Below are positions 54,197 to 63,156 of a stretch of DNA of 64,000 nucleotides, in pieces (positions within the stretch are counted from its first letter, which is position 1; every line of letters begins with the position of its first letter). Made by a program: the position numbers and the translations under genes. This DNA is from Streptococcus sp. HMSC078D09 (lineage in GTDB: Bacteria; Bacillota; Bacilli; Lactobacillales; Streptococcaceae): positions 253,722 to 317,721 of the forward strand of contig NZ_KV813675.1 in NCBI RefSeq assembly GCF_001813675.1, in the 5' to 3' direction. The notes beneath the pieces are model-generated. The model saw only the letters and a list, made by a program, of their open reading frames with translations, was not told where the DNA came from and searched no databases.

Positions 54197-55090
54197 ATGA
54201 ATTTCGTTTTATCAAGTTTATCAGAAGGTTTATTGTGGTCGATCATGGCGATCGGTGTTTACTTAACATTTCGAATTTTAGATATTGCCGATATGACGGC
54301 AGAAGGAGCCTTTCCACTTGGGGCAGCAGTTGTATCCTCCCAAATTCAAGCAGGAAGAAACCCTTGGCTTGCAACTTTGATGGGCTTCCTAGCAGGAATG
54401 ATCGCAGGATTGGTTTCTGGGGTTCTCCATACAAAAATGAAAATTCCAGCCCTCTTGACAGGGATTGTCACTTTGACCGGTCTCTACTCTATCAATATTA
54501 AAATCATGGGGGGAGTACCCAACCTCTCTATTGGTGATGCCAGTACCATTTTCAAAAGTGTCATGAAATTGGGCTTGTCCAATGAAGAAGCTGTCTTTTT
54601 GATTAGTATTTCGTGCTTGATCATCGTCTGTATCTTGTTAACCCTCTTAATGAAGACGCAACTTGGCTTGGTTTTGCGCTCGACTGGTGATAACATTCCA
54701 ATGAGTGAGGCTAATGGGGTCAATGTAGATAACATGAAGATGTTGGGTTACATGATTTCCAATGGCTTGATTGCCCTTTGTGGAGCCATGTTTGCACAAA
54801 ATGATGGTTTCTCAGATGTGACTTCTGGTACAGGGACGATCGTGGTTGGCTTGAGTGCGGTGATTATCGCTGAAGTTTTGATCCACGAATTGACCATTGG
54901 TTGGCGTTTGCTTTCCATCGGGGTTGGAGCCATTGTGTACCGTTTGATTATCTTAAATATTTACGAGATCCCAAATCTCGATCAAAATATGGTTCGTCTC
55001 TTCAATGCAATCTTGCTCGCGATTGTCTTGTTTGCTCCTGAGGCGCAAAAACGTCTTCGTGTTCGTGGACTGAAGTTAGGAAATAAATAG
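54197..55090 (+). CDS. trpY: ABC transporter permease, TrpY type
   Basis: A 297-residue membrane permease of the branched-chain amino acid/ribose class (BPD_transp_2), with about eight hydrophobic segments. Recognisable parts are LTFRILDIADMTAEGAFPLGAA (about 23-44), MKTQLGLVLRSTGDNIPMSEANGVNVDNMKM (the EAA-like ATPase contact; split around GLVLRSTGDN) and LMLIGLSAV-like VVGLSAVIIAEVL. It forms the channel with trpX and trpZ, starting 10 bases after trpX. Confidence 0.9.
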   Translation: MNFVLSSLSEGLLWSIMAIGVYLTFRILDIADMTAEGAFPLGAAVVSSQIQAGRNPWLATLMGFLAGMIAGLVSGVLHTKMKIPALLTGIVTLTGLYSINIKIMGGVPNLSIGDASTIFKSVMKLGLSNEEAVFLISISCLIIVCILLTLLMKTQLGLVLRSTGDNIPMSEANGVNVDNMKMLGYMISNGLIALCGAMFAQNDGFSDVTSGTGTIVVGLSAVIIAEVLIHELTIGWRLLSIGVGAIVYRLIILNIYEIPNLDQNMVRLFNAILLAIVLFAPEAQKRLRVRGLKLGNK

Positions 55091-55099
55091 GAGAAAAGT

Positions 55100-55903
55100 A
55101 TGGCAACATTATTATCAATTGAAGGTATTCATAAGACATTTGAAGCAGGAACAGTCAATGAAAACCATGTCTTAAAAGGCTTGGATCTCCAAGTAGAAGA
55201 AGGAGACTTCATTTCGGTTATCGGTGGAAATGGAGCTGGGAAATCAACCTTGATGAACATCTTGGCAGGAAATCTAGTCGTGGATGAAGGGGATATCTTG
55301 CTAGAAGGTAACTCCATCAAAAATACGAGTGTTCGTAGGCGTGCGAAAGATATTGCGCGTGTCTTCCAAGATCCCAAGATGGGGACAGCTTCTCGTTTGA
55401 CCATTGAAGAAAATATGGCCATTGCCCAACGTCGGGGGAAATCTCGTGGTTTGGGCTGGGGAGTTCGGGAGAAAGATCGCGAATTATTCCGTGAAGCCTT
55501 GAAGGAACTGAATATCGGTTTAGAGAACCGCCTCAAAGTCGATACCCAATATTTGTCTGGTGGGCAACGTCAAGCTTTGACCTTGGTCATGGCAGCCTTG
55601 GTCAAACCCAAACTCTTGCTTCTGGATGAACACACCGCAGCGCTCGATCCCAAGACCAGTGAAATGGTCATGGAATTGACACAAAAGATTGTGGAAAGCC
55701 ATGATTTGACAACTTTGATGATTACGCATGATATGAACCATGCCATTGAATACGGCAACCGCTTGATCATGCTCTACCAAGGCAAGATCGTTGTCGACGT
55801 CAAAGGAGAAGAAAAGAAAAACCTAACGGTTGAAGATTTGATGCGCCTCTTCCAACAAAACAGTGGTGAAACCCTGGTAAGTGATGAATTGGTATTAGGA
55901 TAA
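55100..55903 (+). CDS. trpZ: ABC transporter ATP-binding protein, TrpZ type
   Basis: A 267-residue ATPase that powers the TrpXY-type importer. Walker A is GGNGAGKSTLM (about 43-53), the signature LSGGQRQALTLVMAAL (about 153-168), Walker B LLLLDEHTAALD and the switch His in MITHDMNH. It follows trpY by 9 bases and ends the operon, 4 bases before repeat copy B. Confidence 0.92.
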   Translation: MATLLSIEGIHKTFEAGTVNENHVLKGLDLQVEEGDFISVIGGNGAGKSTLMNILAGNLVVDEGDILLEGNSIKNTSVRRRAKDIARVFQDPKMGTASRLTIEENMAIAQRRGKSRGLGWGVREKDRELFREALKELNIGLENRLKVDTQYLSGGQRQALTLVMAALVKPKLLLLDEHTAALDPKTSEMVMELTQKIVESHDLTTLMITHDMNHAIEYGNRLIMLYQGKIVVDVKGEEKKNLTVEDLMRLFQQNSGETLVSDELVLG

Positions 55904-55906
55904 AAT

Positions 55907-56081
55907 GAGAGTGGGACAGAAATCGATTATTCGTTAGAATTCGATTTCGTCGTCCCACCTCCGCACAGTTGAGTAGGGCTGTAAAAGCTGATGAAATCAG
56001 CGTAGAGAGCCCACTCAACCACTGCGTCTTGCTCGACAATCCAAAAATAATTGAGAGGCTAGGACTTTTGTCCCCAGCCTC
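55907..56081. repeat. Dispersed repeat, copy B (inverted)
   Basis: The reverse complement of this segment matches copy A (47525-47700) along its whole length with scattered substitutions and short indels. It again fills a gap between convergent genes (trpZ and the treR remnant). The two copies are opposite in orientation and 8.2 kb apart, so recombination between them would invert the segment from the ABC ATPase to trpZ. Confidence 0.85.
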
Positions 56082-56083
56082 CT

Positions 56084-56661
56084 TTATTTCCTCCGTTCTG
56101 CATAGTCGACAAAATGAAACTTGTCTAATTTGTGTCGGCTTTCGGTGAATTGGAATTGGCGTCCGTCTGCTAGGTGAACTTGGGAACGAACCGTTACCAC
56201 GTGTTTGTCTTTTCCAAGATCCAGTAAGATTTTGTCACGATTATCGATTGGTGAAATCAAGATTTCTTTTTTGGCATAGCCAATCTGCAATTTCAAGTCT
56301 TCTTCTATATATTGGTAGATAGAGTGCTGGGCAATTTCCTTGGTCAGGCCAGGGATCAGCTCTCTGTCTAGGTAATCAATATCTAAGACAGAAGCGACAC
56401 CATCCACCACCCGTTGCCGGGTTACTTTCCAAACCAAACGGTGAAGAGGGAAACCTGTCTTTTTAGCTCCTTTTTCATCGATACTGATTTGTTCCAAACG
56501 AATGACATTGGTTTCTGAGCGAAGACCAGAAGCTTTGACGATTTCTTGATAGCTGGTTAATTGGGAAACGGGGAAGTCAAAGTGTGCTTGCCTACAAATT
56601 TGCGACCCCATCCCTTGAACAGTCTCGATAAAGCCTTCTTCCTGCAAGAGCTCAAACGTCT
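56084..56661 (-). pseudogene. treR: Truncated trehalose operon repressor TreR (HTH lost)
   Basis: TreR is a GntR/UTRA repressor of trehalose uptake genes. The remaining ~190 codons match its C-terminal part: FELLQEEGFIETVQGMGSQI (end of the DNA-binding domain), FPVSQLTSYQEIVKASGLRS, VWKVTRQRVVDGVASVLDIDYL, KDKHVVTVRSQVHLADGRQF and the final FVDYAERRK. The recognition helix region before FELL is gone; upstream the frame reads into antisense treC (to an ATG at 56812). The protein, if made, could not bind DNA. See the junction at 56648-56662. Confidence 0.85.
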
Positions 56662-57401
56662 CTATCATACTTGGGGCAAGGAAATGAGTGAACGTGGTGG
56701 TTGGAGTGCCCTTTTCTGGAATAACCATGACCAACCTCGTGCTTTGAATCGCTTTGTAGATATCAAGAACTTCCGCAATGAAGGAGCGACCATGCTCGCA
56801 GCTAGCATTCACTTGTCACGTGGGACCCCTTATAATCTATATGGGGGAAGAAATCGGCATGATTGATCCAGACTATGATTCGATGGCAGATTACGTGGAT
56901 GTGGAGTCCATGAATGCTTACCAAATGCTCTTGGACCAAGGCAAGTCACCTGAGCAAGCCTTCAAGATTATCCAAGCTAAGTCACGTGATAATTCACGTA
57001 CGCCCATGCAATGGGATGCTTCTCTAAATGCCGGTTTTTCAACAGGCACGCCATGGTTGAAAGTTGGGAAGTCCTATAAAGACTTCAACGTTGAAAAGGA
57101 GATGGATGGACCAATCTTTACCTTCTATAAAGAATTGATTCGCTTGCGCAAAGAAATGCGGATCATTTCAGAAGGAAGCTACCAGCCAGCACTGGAAGAT
57201 AGTCAAGAAGTCTATGCTTTTGAACGCCACTTAGACGGTCAAAAACTCTTGGTACTCAATCATTTCTATGGAAGTGAAGTTGAAGTAGCGATTCCAGAAG
57301 ACTACCAAGCATGGCGCGTGCTCTTGTCCAACTATGAGAATGTAAAGCTTTCTGAAAAAGTAATTCTGAAACCGTATCAGACACTGGCAATTTTAGCTTA
57401 A
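56648..57401 (+). pseudogene. treC: Truncated, frameshifted trehalose-6-phosphate hydrolase TreC
   Basis: TreC (GH13) splits trehalose 6-phosphate into glucose and glucose 6-phosphate. Only the C-terminal ~250 codons remain, starting at ELKRLYHTWGKEMSERGGW. The catalytic region WSALFWNNHDQPRALNRF is present, but the nucleophile and acid/base domain upstream are lost. A single extra A in TATAATCTATATG (56831-56843) shifts the frame in what should be RGTPYIYMGEEIGM, giving a stop at 56864. After it the frame is open to 57401 (QEVYAFERHLDGQKLLVLNHFYG and so on). The PTS gene treB/treP, normally between treR and treC, is absent. Confidence 0.88.
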
Positions 57402-57408
57402 GTTCTTG

Positions 57409-57440
57409 ACACTTCGATCTTTTTGGGTCGAAGTGTTTTT
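57409..57440 (+). terminator. Terminator after treC remnant
   Basis: A 9-bp stem ACACTTCGA/TCGAAGTGT with a 10-base loop and a T run. Confidence 0.85.
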
Positions 57441-57458
57441 CTTTTTGAAAAATATTTT

Positions 57459-57496
57459 TGAAAGCGCTTGAAAATGCAAAGTCATTCCCTTATAAT
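57459..57496 (+). promoter_or_regulatory. Nuclease promoter with overlapping cre-like site
   Basis: TTGAAA at 57468-57473 and TATAAT at 57491-57496, 17-base spacer. TGAAAGCGCTTGAA (57459-57472), matching most of the CcpA consensus, covers the -35 box, so glucose repression of the nuclease is likely. Confidence 0.65.
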
Positions 57497-57530
57497 AAAA
57501 GAGGAAAACTTTTTAGGGATGGAGAAACGC

Positions 57531-59843
57531 ATGAGAAAAAACGGTAAAAAGATTCGCCTACTGGGAGTAGCCACCTTATTGGCTAGTCAGTTGGGGGTCT
57601 TTAGCAGTGCCCTCACGGTAGTTGCAGACGAGACCACAGCTTCGACTTCAGAGCCAGCGCTTGTGACGAATACTAGCAGCGAGGAAAGCTCGACAAATCA
57701 TTCGACTTTCGCTACAACAACAACTACAGACGCTACGACGAGAGCTTCGAGTGATAAAGAAGAGACATCTAGCAATTCCTCAGACGCTACTGAGGAGAAA
57801 ACGGTTAAGATCGGGGACATTCAAGGGGAATCGCAACGCTCTCCACTGGAAGGCCAAAAGGTAGCCATCAAAAATGTAGTGGTGACCAAGACAGACCGCT
57901 ATGGTTTTTATGCCCAAGATATTGAATCGGATGGGAATAGTCGGACTTCAGATGGGATTTATGTAGTTTCCAAATACAAGGTCAAGGTCGGCGACAAGGT
58001 TAAAATAACAGGTACTGTCAAGGAAGGCTATATGGAAGAAGTCACCTTGGGAGCTGGGAAGACCTTTAAGGAACCAACGAATAGTTTAACGGTGACCATG
58101 CTGGTCGATGCTTGGATCACCAAAGACGGGACAGCCCCTCTTCCAGAAGCTGTGAATATCACTGCGGACATGCCAGCAGATGTGAAGCCTAATCCGACTG
58201 CTTATGCTCCAGAAACCGATGCCCTCGATTATTGGGAAAGCCTGGAAGGAATGCTCACGGTGGTGAAGAAACCGCATGTCCTTGGTCCCCAGTACAAAGG
58301 AGATATCTATGTATTGGGAGAAGATTTTACAGGCCTTCCTTTTAACAATATTGGGGGTCTGAATCTACGGCCACATGCGCAAAATACAGCGACAATCCCG
58401 ATTTATGTTGGGAATCAGTTTGTCGCAAAAGCCAAGGATTACTTTACAGAAGATGTGACAGGAGTGGTAACGTATCGAAATAGCTTCTATAAATTAGAGC
58501 CCACTCAACAGTTGATGGTCCAAGACGGTGGCTTGCAGCGTCAAGCAGCTCAAACCCAACCAAGTGAGGACAAGCTGACCATCGCTTCCTACAATATTGA
58601 AAATTTCTCGGCCAACAATGCCAAAAATGAAACCCCAGAGGATAAGGTGACGCTGATTGCCAATTCCTTTATCCATGAAATTCACAATCCAGATATTATC
58701 ACTTTGATCGAAGTGCAGGACAATAATGGTAGTGTGGATGACGGGACGACCAGTGGTGTTGAAAGTGGACGCAAACTAGCCAATCGGATCAAGGAATTGG
58801 GTGGCAAGAGCTATGAGTATACGGAGGTTGCTCCAGTAGATGGCGCTGACGGAGGAAAGCCTGGTTCTAATATTCGTTTGGGAATCCTCTACAATCCAGA
58901 ACGCGTGAGCTTAGCCAAAAAAGAGGCAGCAACTAGCAACGAAGCAGCACAATTTGACAAGGGACACCTGGTTAAAAATCCAGCTCGGATTGCCCCTAAT
59001 GACCCATCGTTTGATCATACTCGCAAGTCTTTAGCCGTTGAGTTTGAATTCAAAGGCCAACCAGTTGTGGTGATTGCTAATCACTTGAAATCAAAAATCG
59101 GAGATGATGCTATTTATGGGGCAAGCCAACCAGCAGTGGAACATACCTTGCCAACTCGTGAAGCACAAGCCAGTGTCATTCATCAATTCGTCCAAGAAGG
59201 CTTGAAGCAAAATCCGAAGACCACCTTTGTTTTGACGGGTGATTTTAATGATTACGATTTCTCAACCACGGCACAGATCCTTGCGGGCAATGAACTAACC
59301 AACTTAATGGCCCAACATGATGCAGGCGATCGCTATTCTTATTTCTACCGTGGAAGCAATCAAGTTTTGGATAACATTTTTATCTCAAACAACATGGCAG
59401 CTAAAGCAAGGTTTGAACCAGTCCATATCAATGCTTCCTTTATGAAGGAACACGGTCGTGCATCAGACCATGATCCTGTCTTGGTCCAAATCGACTTTAG
59501 TGGAGCACAAACTCCAGGAACGCCGACAGATGATCAACAAGGAAATACAGGACAACCAACGGATCAAACCAGCCCTTCTTCATCGAATACAGGATCTCAA
59601 CTAGTTCCTCATCAGACTCAAGCCAATGAACAAAAGAGTTCAACAGCTGAAAATAAAGAGAAGGACAAGAACGAAGATGAGAAGCAAGAAGACAAGGAAG
59701 AGGCAACAACAGAAACCAAGACACCAGGTAAACGGAAAATCCTTCCATCTACTGGACAAGAAACAAGCTATCTAGCTCTTTTTGGAGTGGCAATAGCTAC
59801 GATGAGTCTTGTCTTCTACAAGAAGAAAAGGATGACTCACTAA
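57531..59843 (+). CDS. LPXTG cell-wall-anchored nuclease (SpnA/SWAN-like)
   Basis: A 770-residue surface protein: signal peptide (about 1-33), Ser/Thr-rich spacer, an OB-fold-like region (about 80-180, KIGDIQGESQRSPLEG then DKVKITGTV), an endonuclease/exonuclease/phosphatase domain (about 345-640: IASYNIENFSANN, LIEVQDNNGS, VVIANHLKSKIGD, VLTGDFNDYDFS, GRASDHDPVLV), a Lys/Glu-rich wall-spanning tail and the sortase signal LPSTG with hydrophobic segment and KKKRMTH. Such nucleases degrade extracellular traps. The ATG at 57531 has GGAG 8 bases upstream; the ATG at 57519 is badly spaced and the one at 57468 lies inside the promoter. Confidence 0.92.
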   Translation: MRKNGKKIRLLGVATLLASQLGVFSSALTVVADETTASTSEPALVTNTSSEESSTNHSTFATTTTTDATTRASSDKEETSSNSSDATEEKTVKIGDIQGESQRSPLEGQKVAIKNVVVTKTDRYGFYAQDIESDGNSRTSDGIYVVSKYKVKVGDKVKITGTVKEGYMEEVTLGAGKTFKEPTNSLTVTMLVDAWITKDGTAPLPEAVNITADMPADVKPNPTAYAPETDALDYWESLEGMLTVVKKPHVLGPQYKGDIYVLGEDFTGLPFNNIGGLNLRPHAQNTATIPIYVGNQFVAKAKDYFTEDVTGVVTYRNSFYKLEPTQQLMVQDGGLQRQAAQTQPSEDKLTIASYNIENFSANNAKNETPEDKVTLIANSFIHEIHNPDIITLIEVQDNNGSVDDGTTSGVESGRKLANRIKELGGKSYEYTEVAPVDGADGGKPGSNIRLGILYNPERVSLAKKEAATSNEAAQFDKGHLVKNPARIAPNDPSFDHTRKSLAVEFEFKGQPVVVIANHLKSKIGDDAIYGASQPAVEHTLPTREAQASVIHQFVQEGLKQNPKTTFVLTGDFNDYDFSTTAQILAGNELTNLMAQHDAGDRYSYFYRGSNQVLDNIFISNNMAAKARFEPVHINASFMKEHGRASDHDPVLVQIDFSGAQTPGTPTDDQQGNTGQPTDQTSPSSSNTGSQLVPHQTQANEQKSSTAENKEKDKNEDEKQEDKEEATTETKTPGKRKILPSTGQETSYLALFGVAIATMSLVFYKKKRMTH

Positions 59844-59864
59844 CGTGTTTCATAAGAAAGATCT

Positions 59865-59892
59865 AAAAAAGGAGTCGCTGGCTCCTTTTTTT
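59865..59892 (+). terminator. Terminator after wall nuclease gene
   Basis: A 10-bp stem AAAAAAGGAG/CTCCTTTTTT with a 7-base loop and T run. Confidence 0.9.
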
Positions 59893-60010
59893 CTCCTAAA
59901 ATACAGGACAGATAGTCCCATATTGGAAACTGTACTAGGACAATGAAAACTACTGAAAAGAACAGTTTCTTTTCAAAAAGAAGCTTAAACTCTTTAAAAT
60001 AGATGGAATC

Positions 60011-60040
60011 GTGTTATAATAAAATCATAAAACGTTTTCA
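60011..60040 (+). promoter_or_regulatory. pflA promoter with downstream cre-like site
   Basis: Extended -10 TGTTATAAT (TATAAT 60015-60020), followed by ATAAAACGTTTTCA (60027-60040), which matches most of the CcpA consensus and lies just downstream of the predicted start point. A/T-rich DNA before it (59893-60010) shows no gene. Confidence 0.55.
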
Positions 60041-60057
60041 AGAGAAGAGGTTCCTCA

Positions 60058-60852
60058 ATGGAAAATGAAACAGTTGACTATGGAAAAGTAACAGGAATGG
60101 TACACTCAACAGAAAGTTTTGGGGCAGTAGACGGGCCTGGGATCCGCTTTATTGTCTTCCTTCAAGGGTGTCAAATGCGGTGTCAATACTGCCACAATCC
60201 AGATACTTGGGCAATGGAAACCAACAAGTCCCGTGAACGGACAGTGGATGATGTCCTAGAAGAAGCCCTCCGTTATCGTGGATTTTGGGGCGAAAAAGGG
60301 GGAATCACTGTCAGTGGAGGAGAAGCCCTCTTGCAGATTGACTTTTTGATTGCCCTCTTCACCAAGGCTCAAGAGTTGGGCATTCATTGTACCTTGGATA
60401 CCTGTGCCCTTCCTTTCCGGAATACACCTCGTTATTTGGAAAAATTCGACCGCTTGATGGCGGTGACAGACTTGGTGCTTCTGGATATCAAGGAAATCAA
60501 TGATGAACGACACAAAATTGTGACCAGTCATACCAATAAAACGATTTTAGCTTGTGCCAAGTATTTATCTGATATTGGAAAACCAGTCTGGATTCGTCAC
60601 GTTTTGGTTCCTGGGCTTACAGACCGAGATGACGACTTGATCGAACTTGGAAAATTTGTTAAAACCCTTAAAAATGTCGATAAATTTGAGATCCTGCCTT
60701 ACCATACTATGGGGGAATTCAAATGGCGTGAATTGGGCATTCCGTACAAATTGGAGGGTGTGAAACCACCGACAAAAGAACGGGTCCAAAATGCAAAAGA
60801 TTTGATGGAAACAGAAAGTTACCAAGATTACCTGAAACGGGTCAAAGGATAA
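60058..60852 (+). CDS. pflA: Pyruvate formate-lyase activating enzyme
   Basis: PflA is a radical SAM enzyme that creates the glycyl radical on pyruvate formate-lyase for mixed-acid fermentation. The 264-residue protein carries the FeS cluster motif CQMRCQYCHNPDTW (about 36-49), the Gly-rich TVSGGEALLQ and the C-terminal LPYHTMGEFKW. Length is typical. A cre-like site in the leader fits sugar control of the homolactic to mixed-acid shift. Terminated after 9 bases. Confidence 0.96.
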   Translation: MENETVDYGKVTGMVHSTESFGAVDGPGIRFIVFLQGCQMRCQYCHNPDTWAMETNKSRERTVDDVLEEALRYRGFWGEKGGITVSGGEALLQIDFLIALFTKAQELGIHCTLDTCALPFRNTPRYLEKFDRLMAVTDLVLLDIKEINDERHKIVTSHTNKTILACAKYLSDIGKPVWIRHVLVPGLTDRDDDLIELGKFVKTLKNVDKFEILPYHTMGEFKWRELGIPYKLEGVKPPTKERVQNAKDLMETESYQDYLKRVKG

Positions 60853-60860
60853 AAAGTATA

Positions 60861-60887
60861 GACAGTTGGTCACTCCAGCTGTCTTTT
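60861..60887 (+). terminator. Terminator after pflA
   Basis: A 9-bp stem GACAGTTGG/CCAGCTGTC with a 5-base loop and TTTT. Confidence 0.85.
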
Positions 60888-60976
60888 CTATTGAAATGCA
60901 CAACTATTCCCTTTCTTTAAATGGCAAAACGTGCTAAAATAGAGTGAATCTATAAATGAAATAAAGAGGTAGAAAC

Positions 60977-61912
60977 ATGTCAAAAATTCTCGTTTTTGGT
61001 CACCAAAATCCTGACTCAGATGCTATCGGCTCATCTGTAGCTTTTGCTTATCTTGCAAAAGAAGCTTATGGTTTGGATACAGAAGCAGTGGCTCTTGGAA
61101 CTCCAAATGAAGAAACAGCTTTCGTATTGGACTATTTTGGTGTGGAAGCACCACGCGTCATCACATCAGCTAAAGCAGAAGGTGCAGAACAAGTCATCTT
61201 GACGGACCACAATGAATTCCAACAATCTGTTTCAGATATTGCTGAAGTTGAAGTTTATGGTGTAGTGGATCACCACCGTGTGGCTAACTTTGAAACTGCT
61301 AGCCCACTTTACATGCGTTTGGAACCAGTTGGATCAGCATCTTCTATCGTTTACCGTATGTTCAAAGAACACGGTGTAGCAGTGCCAAAAGAATTGGCAG
61401 GTTTGATGCTTTCAGGTTTGATTTCAGATACTCTTCTTTTGAAATCTCCAACAACTCATCCATCTGATAAAGTGATTGCGCCTGAATTGGCTGAATTGGC
61501 TGGAGTTAACTTGGAAGAATACGGTCTTGCCATGCTCAAGGCTGGTACTAATTTGGCAAGTAAATCAGCAGAAGAATTGATCGACATCGATGCCAAGACT
61601 TTTGAATTGGACGGAAACAACGTTCGTGTGGCTCAAGTCAATACAGTTGATATCGCTGAAGTCTTGGAACGCCAAGCTGAAATCGAAGCAGCCATCCAAG
61701 CAGCAAATGCAGCTAACGGATACTCAGACTTTGTTTTGATGATTACAGATATTGTCAACTCAAACTCAGAAATTTTGGCTCTTGGTGCCAACATGGACAA
61801 GGTAGAAGCAGCCTTCAACTTCAAACTTGAAAACAATCATGCTTTCCTTCCAGGTGCCGTTTCACGTAAGAAACAAGTGGTTCCTCAATTGACTGAAAGC
61901 TTTAATGCATAA
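60977..61912 (+). CDS. ppaC: Manganese-dependent inorganic pyrophosphatase
   Basis: A family II pyrophosphatase that hydrolyses PPi to drive biosynthesis. The 311-residue DHH-family protein has the metal ligands in [14 protein letters not shown] (7-20), LTDHNE (about 75-80), VVDHHRV (about 96-102) and the DHHA2 domain ending [15 protein letters not shown], with the substrate-binding SRKKQ. Codon use is strongly biased, as expected for a highly expressed gene. SD AAGAGG precedes the ATG. Confidence 0.97.
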   Translation: MSKILVFGHQNPDSDAIGSSVAFAYLAKEAYGLDTEAVALGTPNEETAFVLDYFGVEAPRVITSAKAEGAEQVILTDHNEFQQSVSDIAEVEVYGVVDHHRVANFETASPLYMRLEPVGSASSIVYRMFKEHGVAVPKELAGLMLSGLISDTLLLKSPTTHPSDKVIAPELAELAGVNLEEYGLAMLKAGTNLASKSAEELIDIDAKTFELDGNNVRVAQVNTVDIAEVLERQAEIEAAIQAANAANGYSDFVLMITDIVNSNSEILALGANMDKVEAAFNFKLENNHAFLPGAVSRKKQVVPQLTESFNA

Positions 61913-61936
61913 TGATAAATGGGGAAACCCATTATT

Positions 61937-61961
61937 AAAAAGGAGTTTCGGCTCCTTTTTT
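61937..61961 (+). terminator. Terminator after ppaC
   Basis: A 9-bp stem AAAAAGGAG/CTCCTTTTT with a 6-base loop. A short AATGGG/CCCATT hairpin stands just upstream. Confidence 0.88.
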
Positions 61962-61975
61962 GCTAGGAGAAGATC

Positions 61976-62488
61976 ATGTTAGAGACGGGCGATTTGATTT
62001 TTGTCAGTGAAAATACAGAAATGGGACAGGCTATTCAGGCTTCTACTGGCAACTATTGCCATGTAGCTATCTTTTTGGACGGATTCATTTATCATGCCAC
62101 TGTAGAAGGTGGCGTCCTTGCCCAATCCCCTGAAGATTTCTTTGAAGATGGGAAAGTCTATGACCTTTATCGCTATCCGAAAATCATTCTCAAAGAGGTC
62201 AAAAAGCGAGCAGAGAGTCTTTTAGGGGCTCCCTACAATGCTTCCTTTTACCCGGATGGAGATGGTTATTACTGTTCCCAGTTCATCGCTGAACTACTTC
62301 CTATTTTTGAGACCATTCCCATGAAGTTTGGGAATGATACACAGGAAATCAGTGATTTCTGGAGTAAATACTATAAAGAACTAGGTTTAGCCGTTCCTCT
62401 GGATCAGCCTGGGACCAACCCAAGTCAACTAGCCCAGTCTCCGCGTCTACAGTTTAAAGAAAGGTATTTGGATGATTACAATCATTAA
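61976..62488 (+). CDS. YiiX/YebB-like NlpC/P60-superfamily hydrolase
   Basis: A 170-residue protein of the permuted papain-like (YiiX) group. It begins LETGDLIFVSENTEMGQAIQ, has the His of NYCHVAIFLDG (about 22-40) and the Cys of DGYYCSQFIAELL (about 98-110), which would form the catalytic pair. There is no signal peptide, so it acts in the cytoplasm; the substrate is unknown, perhaps an amide or lipid thioester. It overlaps the DUF1803 gene by 17 bases. SD AGGAGA. Confidence 0.82.
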   Translation: MLETGDLIFVSENTEMGQAIQASTGNYCHVAIFLDGFIYHATVEGGVLAQSPEDFFEDGKVYDLYRYPKIILKEVKKRAESLLGAPYNASFYPDGDGYYCSQFIAELLPIFETIPMKFGNDTQEISDFWSKYYKELGLAVPLDQPGTNPSQLAQSPRLQFKERYLDDYNH

Positions 62489-63122
62489 TCCCACACGTTT
62501 GACACGTCAGCCATTTTTCAAGGACTTGATCAACTATTTGGATCAGCATAACGATGTGATCCTGCGGCATATCAAGGCACAATTTCCTGATCAACCAGTG
62601 GACAAGCTCATGGAGGAATATATCAAAGCGGGCTTCATCCTAAGGGAAAATAAACGCTACACCCTCAACCTTCCTTTCTTGGAATCTGCTGAAATAGTCG
62701 ACTTGGATCAAGAGGTCTTTGTCCGAGAGGATAGTGAACTTTATCAGGAACTAAAAGCCAAAGTCTTCCAAACGGAACTCCGCAATACTACAAACGAAGC
62801 GATTTTGATAGAGGAGACGGACTTCGAACGAAATGCACAGACCCTTTCCAATTACTTCTACAAGGTGGCTCACCAATATCCATTGACGGAGGAGCAAGAG
62901 AAGCTCTACGCTATTTTGGGAGATGTCAACCCCGAGTATGCCCTCAAGTATATGACCAGCTTTTTGCTTAAATTTCTTAAAAAAGATCAGCTCATGCAGA
63001 AACGTCGAGATATCTTTGTCGACAGTTTAGTTTTATTGGGCTACATCATTCAAAATGAAGATGGAAAGTATGAGTTAGCTGTCGAATTTGATATAGAACG
63101 ATTCATTTTTATAAAAAAATAA
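62472..63122 (+). CDS. DUF1803 family protein
   Basis: A 216-residue conserved streptococcal protein beginning MITIINPTRLTRQPFFKDLI, with an N-terminal winged-helix-like look (KLMEEYIKAGFILRENKRYTLNLPFL) and a C-terminal helical part. No catalytic motif or membrane helix. It is translated in overlap with the YiiX-like gene, between ppaC and murE, an order also found in pneumococci. Function unknown. Confidence 0.82.
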   Translation: MITIINPTRLTRQPFFKDLINYLDQHNDVILRHIKAQFPDQPVDKLMEEYIKAGFILRENKRYTLNLPFLESAEIVDLDQEVFVREDSELYQELKAKVFQTELRNTTNEAILIEETDFERNAQTLSNYFYKVAHQYPLTEEQEKLYAILGDVNPEYALKYMTSFLLKFLKKDQLMQKRRDIFVDSLVLLGYIIQNEDGKYELAVEFDIERFIFIKK

Positions 63123-63149
63123 AGGCTAGGAATTTTCCTAGCCTTTTTT
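63121..63149. terminator. Bidirectional terminator between DUF1803 gene and murE
   Basis: A perfect 10-bp stem AAAGGCTAGG/CCTAGCCTTT with a 6-base loop and T run, between convergent genes. Confidence 0.9.
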
Positions 63150-63156
63150 CATTTGA

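Noticed and set aside
56561-56866. Plus-strand 101-codon ORF with an intact-looking start
   Set aside because: The first part is antisense treR, the second is treC before its frameshift; it is a product of the deletion junction.
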